A stretch of 64,000 bases of DNA from Ferdinandcohnia sp036965045 (GTDB lineage: Bacteria > Bacillota > Bacilli > Bacillales > Bacillaceae_L). Both the position numbers and the translations under genes were made by a program. The notes beneath the pieces were generated by a model. It saw nothing but the letters and a program-made list of their open reading frames with translations, was not told the origin of the DNA and ran no database searches. Where the stretch lies: assembly GCF_036965045.1 (NCBI RefSeq), contig NZ_JBALOV010000004.1, forward strand, positions 62,001 through 126,000, written 5' to 3'. The first letter of the stretch is position 1; every line of letters begins with the position of its first letter. Below, one piece after another: positions 60,272 to 64,000 of the stretch.

Positions 60272-61240
60272 TTATTCGGTGGCAAGACCTTGCGTCCATG
60301 ACTTCACCCCATCATTTTCCACGAACTCAATGATGACATCAGTCACTCCTTTTATTCCTTGGACTTTTTCCTCAATTCGATCCTTTATTTGAAATGCTTC
60401 TTTAACCGATATATTGGAATCAATTTCTAATTTCATTTCAATATGAAAATCCTCGCCTTCCTTCATCGCAAACAATGTTCGAATATCCTTTATTTCTGGA
60501 TGTGTAGTAATAATTTCAGCAATTTTATTTTCTAAATCTTCATCAGCTTCACCAAGTACCCCCTTGGCATTGTCTAAGAATACCTTACCAACAACATAAA
60601 ACATCATGAGACCAATAATAATAGAAGCGATTCCTTCTGCTGCATGCCAACCTCCATAATAGGAGAGTAGTATCCCAATGATAGCAATGAGTCCACCAAG
60701 GGTTGCTACTAAATCCTCCATGAATACAAGCTTTGTGGCTGGCGTCGCTTTCCCCAAGCTACTAAAACTTTTGCCTACAGCTGCAAATCCGGTTGCTTCC
60801 ACACGTGCTTCATGTAAAACTTCCTTCATTGCCTTAAAAAGAACGTATGACTCCAGAATGGCGGCCAACCCTAAAACAGAAAGGTTAATTGCAATACCAG
60901 TTGATTCCGTTGGATGTTTAATATGGTGATAGCCTTCCTTGATTGTTTCATAACTCATAATGCCAACAATGAGAACTGCACCGAGTAATACGAGATTAAC
61001 AAGTCGGCCAAAACCATTCGGATAGTTCTCGGTCGGCATTTTTTTACTTAAAGCACTTCCGATAAACACGAAAAATTGATTGGCCGCATCCCCTAAAGAA
61101 TGCATCGTTTCGGCAAACATAGCGACATTGCCTGTGAAGAAATACGCAACTCCTTTAATAATCGCAATAATCGTATTCACAATTGTAGCAATCAAAGACG
61201 ATTTGTTTCCATTCTTTAATAACCCCTGTTTTTTAGCCAT
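60272..61240 (-). CDS. Cation diffusion facilitator (CDF) family transporter
   Basis: A 322-aa CDF protein with six helices and a C-terminal cytosolic domain (about 235-310, with IRTLFAMKEGEDFHIEMKLEI). The first metal motif is AETMHSLGDAANQ (H-x3-D) in helix 2, but in helix 5 it is MEDLVATLGG, so the site differs from zinc exporters such as CzcD and resembles the YdbO/ZnT9-like subgroup. Expected to export a divalent metal. Start ATG at 61240, 5-6 nt after TGGAGG. Monocistronic. Confidence 0.92.
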   Translation of the reverse strand: MAKKQGLLKNGNKSSLIATIVNTIIAIIKGVAYFFTGNVAMFAETMHSLGDAANQFFVFIGSALSKKMPTENYPNGFGRLVNLVLLGAVLIVGIMSYETIKEGYHHIKHPTESTGIAINLSVLGLAAILESYVLFKAMKEVLHEARVEATGFAAVGKSFSSLGKATPATKLVFMEDLVATLGGLIAIIGILLSYYGGWHAAEGIASIIIGLMMFYVVGKVFLDNAKGVLGEADEDLENKIAEIITTHPEIKDIRTLFAMKEGEDFHIEMKLEIDSNISVKEAFQIKDRIEEKVQGIKGVTDVIIEFVENDGVKSWTQGLATE

Positions 61241-61368
61241 AGTTACCTCCAATGGGTGATTCATGGTAATACTTGTAGTATTTATTACTTTTGAAAAATT
61301 ATAAGGGGAAATGAGGGATAAAATTTAGGACAGGTACTAAATACACTCCATGAAAATATGTCACTCAA

Positions 61369-61403
61369 ATAAAAAAAGAAGACCTTAGCAAGGCCTTCTT
61401 CTA
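61369..61403 (-). terminator. Terminator of the alcohol dehydrogenase gene
   Basis: GAAGACCTT-AGC-AAGGCCTTC with T run on the minus strand. Confidence 0.87.
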
Positions 61404-61416
61404 CAAATACATACGA

Positions 61417-62436
61417 TCAGAATTTCAATACAATCTTACATACTTCTGCCTGGTTGTTTTTCAAGAACTCAAACGCATTAGCAATCTCTGTAAAATGGAA
61501 GGTATGTGTTTTCATTTTCTCTGGTTGAACCGCACCCTTTTCAAAAAGCTCAATTACATGCGGGAAACGATGGTTATTTAATCTAGAACCAACAACATCA
61601 ATTCCTTTTTTCGTAAATGCAACCTGAGCAATGGAAGAAGGTTTATTCCCCGTTCCAAGTGTCACAATTCGGCCTGATGGAGCAACTAGCTCTAATGCTT
61701 CCTCAAGACTTTGAGGTGAACATACGGAGTCAATAATGACATGTGCTCCGTCACCTTCCGTAAATTCTTTGAGTGCTTCCTCCAAGTTTTCATTTTTAAC
61801 ATTCACAACACGGTCTGCACCCATATTCACAGCACGTTCAAGTCGTTTATCTAAAATATCTGTCATGAGCACATGAGCACCGCGTGATTTTGCTACTTGC
61901 ATTGCAGCAATACCAATTGGACCAGAACCCATCACCAATACTTTATCTCCAGTTGTGGTACGGCTGCGTTCATTGGCTTCAACACCGATTGAATAAGGTT
62001 CAACTAAGGCTGCACTTTCTCGATCAATTTTGGATTCATCTAATTTATATGCATTCTTTTCAGTCGTTTTCACATATTCCGCAAATCCACCATCACGATG
62101 GACACCTGTTACTTCAACAGTTTCACACACATTGTGATGACCAGTTCGACATGCATAGCAATGTCCACAGCTGTTCACATTATCTACTGCTACGAGGTCA
62201 CCTACTTTAACGTTTGTCACGCCAGCTCCTACCTCTTCAACGATACCCGCAAATTCGTGACCAATAATACGTGGATAGGTTGCTAATGAGTTTGTTCCAT
62301 TAAAAATACCTACATCTGAGCCACAAATCCCTCCAGAAACCACCTTAATGATGACATCAAGCTCATCTTCAATGACTGGTTTTGGTACTTCTTTAACTTC
62401 GACTTCAAATGGTTGATTTATTACTACAGCTTTCAT
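61417..62436 (-). CDS. Zinc-dependent alcohol/polyol dehydrogenase (MDR family)
   Basis: A 339-aa medium-chain dehydrogenase. Catalytic zinc ligands in GGICGSDVG and GHEFAGIVEE, structural zinc cluster in NSCGHCYACRTGHHNVCE, NAD motif VMGSGPIGIAAMQVAK. Closest in style to L-idonate/galactonate/threonine-type dehydrogenases. ATG at 62436 after GGGGG. It lies 115 bp after the TRAP genes on the same strand, so probably oxidises a sugar acid or polyol taken up by them. Confidence 0.9.
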   Translation of the reverse strand: MKAVVINQPFEVEVKEVPKPVIEDELDVIIKVVSGGICGSDVGIFNGTNSLATYPRIIGHEFAGIVEEVGAGVTNVKVGDLVAVDNVNSCGHCYACRTGHHNVCETVEVTGVHRDGGFAEYVKTTEKNAYKLDESKIDRESAALVEPYSIGVEANERSRTTTGDKVLVMGSGPIGIAAMQVAKSRGAHVLMTDILDKRLERAVNMGADRVVNVKNENLEEALKEFTEGDGAHVIIDSVCSPQSLEEALELVAPSGRIVTLGTGNKPSSIAQVAFTKKGIDVVGSRLNNHRFPHVIELFEKGAVQPEKMKTHTFHFTEIANAFEFLKNNQAEVCKIVLKF

Positions 62437-62550
62437 GTCAATTCCCCCTGATGTAAAGTTTCGTATCGCTTCCACGGTAGTATACTAGAAATTCATTCTA
62501 CTTTTAGCTCTTTATTGTGTAAGTCGAGAACGATTTAATTCTTTATGCTG

Positions 62551-63834
62551 TTATTCACCTGAGAACCATTCTACTGGTACTGTTACTAGCTCTGGTATAA
62601 AGATGAGTAAGAATAACAGTGCAATCTCAACAATGAGAAACGGTATGATGGCTTTTACAAGACGACCAATACCTATCTTACCAGCACCCGCTGCAACATT
62701 CAGAACTGTTCCTACTGGTGGTGTTAGTAGACCGATGACATTGTTCAGAATAAATAATAGTCCAAAGTATACTGGATCAATACCTGCAGCGTTAACAACA
62801 GGCATCAATACTGGTGTTAAAATTAAGATAGTTGGGTTAACATCCATTGCCATTCCAACTAGGATAACAATTATATTAATAACGATTAATAGTAATAATG
62901 GATTATCAACTAATGGGCTTAAAATGTTAGTTACTGTTTCTGGAATGTTACCAATTGTCATTAGCCAAGCGGAAACCATTGCTGCTGCCGCTAAGAACAT
63001 GATAACGCTGGACGTTTTCGCTGAGCTAATTAAGCTCTCAAAAATATCTTTTGGTTTTAGTTCACGATAAACAAAGACACCAATAAATAAGGCATAGACC
63101 ACTGCGATTACTCCTGCTTCTGTGGGAGTAAAGTAACCGCCTCGAAGTCCAGTTAAAATACCAATTGGCATTAAAATTGCCCAAATTGCGTCTACACAGG
63201 ATTTTATCATTTGTTTGAAGCTTGCTCGCGGAAGCTTTTCCACTTTATCTTTTCTTGCAACAAATGCCCAAACAATACAAAGTGCAATTGAGATATAAAT
63301 AGCAGGTGCGATACCCGCAATAAACAGCTTTGTAATCGATACCCCCGCCGTAACACCGAATAATATCATCGGTACAGATGGTGGCATTATAGGTGAAACG
63401 ATGTTTCCAGCAGCAATCAACGCGGTTGAACGATCACGGTTATAGCCAGCTTTCACCATCATTGGAATTAATATAGCACCTAGTGCAGCTGTTGAAGCTA
63501 CGGCTGATCCTACTAAACTAGCAAAAAGTACTATTGCTAAAATGGCAACATAACCTAATCCACCACGAATGTGCCCTACTAACGAGGTTGCAGCAACAAT
63601 GATTCGTTTCGTTAAACCACCACGGTTCATTAAGTCTCCACACAAAATAAAGAACGGAATCGCCATCATTGCAAAGCTATCAGAGCCGACCATTAAATTT
63701 TGTGCAAGAATCTGAGTATCAAAATCTCCTAAATAAATCATCATAAATACGCCGCTAATTAGTAAAGCAAATGCGATTGGGATCCCGATTGCCATCGCCC
63801 CTAATAATGCGACTAAGAAGATTACCATTGTCAT
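62551..63834 (-). CDS. dctM: TRAP transporter large permease (DctM type)
   Basis: A 427-aa, about 12-helix TRAP-T large membrane subunit. Landmarks: MAIGIPIAFALLISGV, DSFAMMAIPFFILCGDLMNRGGL, GNIVSPIMPPSVPMILFGV, GMAMDVNPTILILTPVLMP, NNVIGLLTPPVGTVLN. Uses a Na+ gradient to import carboxylates with DctP and DctQ. Start 7 nt after GGGAGG; downstream of dctQ by 18 bp. The binding protein must lie outside the window. Linked dehydrogenase suggests a hexuronate or aldonate substrate. Confidence 0.95.
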   Translation of the reverse strand: MTMVIFLVALLGAMAIGIPIAFALLISGVFMMIYLGDFDTQILAQNLMVGSDSFAMMAIPFFILCGDLMNRGGLTKRIIVAATSLVGHIRGGLGYVAILAIVLFASLVGSAVASTAALGAILIPMMVKAGYNRDRSTALIAAGNIVSPIMPPSVPMILFGVTAGVSITKLFIAGIAPAIYISIALCIVWAFVARKDKVEKLPRASFKQMIKSCVDAIWAILMPIGILTGLRGGYFTPTEAGVIAVVYALFIGVFVYRELKPKDIFESLISSAKTSSVIMFLAAAAMVSAWLMTIGNIPETVTNILSPLVDNPLLLLIVINIIVILVGMAMDVNPTILILTPVLMPVVNAAGIDPVYFGLLFILNNVIGLLTPPVGTVLNVAAGAGKIGIGRLVKAIIPFLIVEIALLFLLIFIPELVTVPVEWFSGE

Positions 63835-63852
63835 TTGTTCGACCTCCCTTGA

Positions 63853-64000
63853 CTACTTTTTCTCGTTTTCGTCATCTTCATTTTTCATATTCTCCAAGAC
63901 ATCATCTTCATCTGATTCATGTAAGGTTACAAGCTTGTTTATTGTTTCAGGCTCCTTAATAACCTTAATAATATTCGTTACACAAATGAGTGAAATACAA
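63853..64000 (-). CDS. dctQ: TRAP transporter small permease (DctQ type), C-terminal part only
   Basis: The last 49 codons, read by me from the minus strand: a hydrophobic end of the fourth helix (CISLICVTNIIKVI), then an unusually acidic cytosolic tail (HESDEDDVLENMKNEDDENE, KK). Runs off the window at 64000. Identified by position directly before dctM; the visible part alone is not diagnostic. Confidence 0.7.
   Translation of the reverse strand, partial: CISLICVTNIIKVIKEPETINKLVTLHESDEDDVLENMKNEDDENEKK

Noticed and set aside
1..64000. Insertion sequences, prophage, integrative element or attachment sites
   Set aside because: No transposase, integrase, recombinase or phage gene, and no tRNA with flanking direct repeats; the aromatic island shows no obvious mobility genes within the window.

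Overview
The window is a chromosomal segment of a low-GC, endospore-former-type Bacillaceae bacterium. Evidence is strong Shine-Dalgarno sites (GGAGG), TTG and GTG starts, sigma-A promoters with 17-bp spacing, a T-box riboswitch, and typical Bacillus gene sets (xpaC-yaaN, natAB-natRK, AlsT, TraB, LTA-synthase-like and YtrA-type genes). The genus cannot be fixed from sequence alone. Three runs of N (20392-20459, 50513-50590, 50860-50872) show a draft assembly. I see no rRNA, tRNA, CRISPR array, transposase, integrase or phage gene.

Layout, 1-32 kb (mostly housekeeping and transport): a truncated KDPG aldolase divergent from an IclR regulator; a T-box-controlled brnQ; xpaC-yaaN; a GntR/YtrA-type regulator with a tightly overlapping ABC exporter operon; ugd-PAP2-glycosyltransferase; a MATE exporter; a phosphodiesterase and UMF1-type MFS pair; a beta-propeller protein; DoxX; dtpT; TraB; AlsT; an LTA-synthase-like protein; a cupin; the natAB Na+ exporter with its LytTR two-component pair and a likely operator; a DHA2 drug exporter; and glutaminase. 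Between these genes lie two minisatellites of almost the same period (52 and 53 bp) and two structured intergenic repeats.

Layout, 32.7-57.5 kb (aromatic acid island, the most interesting part). On the minus strand, a strong promoter at 47.0 kb drives a divergent phenylacetyl-CoA-epoxidase-like module (paaA, a MIP18-type paaD, a short paaB, paaC, a stand-alone PaaD zinc ribbon), two 3-hydroxyacyl-CoA dehydrogenases, a 3-oxoadipyl-CoA-type thiolase, an aldehyde dehydrogenase and an enoyl-CoA hydratase. These are followed by a benzoate-CoA-ligase-family enzyme and a complete Liv-type (HAAT) ABC importer. Upstream lie an MBL-fold hydrolase, a PaaX regulator, a hot-dog acyl-CoA thioesterase and a second, nearly identical enoyl-CoA hydratase. 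On the plus strand follow a secreted tannase/feruloyl-esterase, an amidase, an amidohydrolase remnant and a BenE benzoate transporter. PaaK, PaaE, the MaoC part of PaaZ, and BoxA/B/C are absent. I read this as a CoA-thioester route for benzoate (or a related aryl acid) that uses a PaaABC-like oxygenase in place of BoxAB. A repeated 24-bp motif (TAAACGATAGT-N7-ACGTAA) at the paaA start and in the control region near 50.5-50.9 kb is a candidate PaaX box.

Layout, 57.5-64 kb: a membrane GGDEF-EAL protein, a CDF cation transporter, and a zinc alcohol/polyol dehydrogenase next to a TRAP transporter (dctM and the truncated dctQ) that runs off the window.
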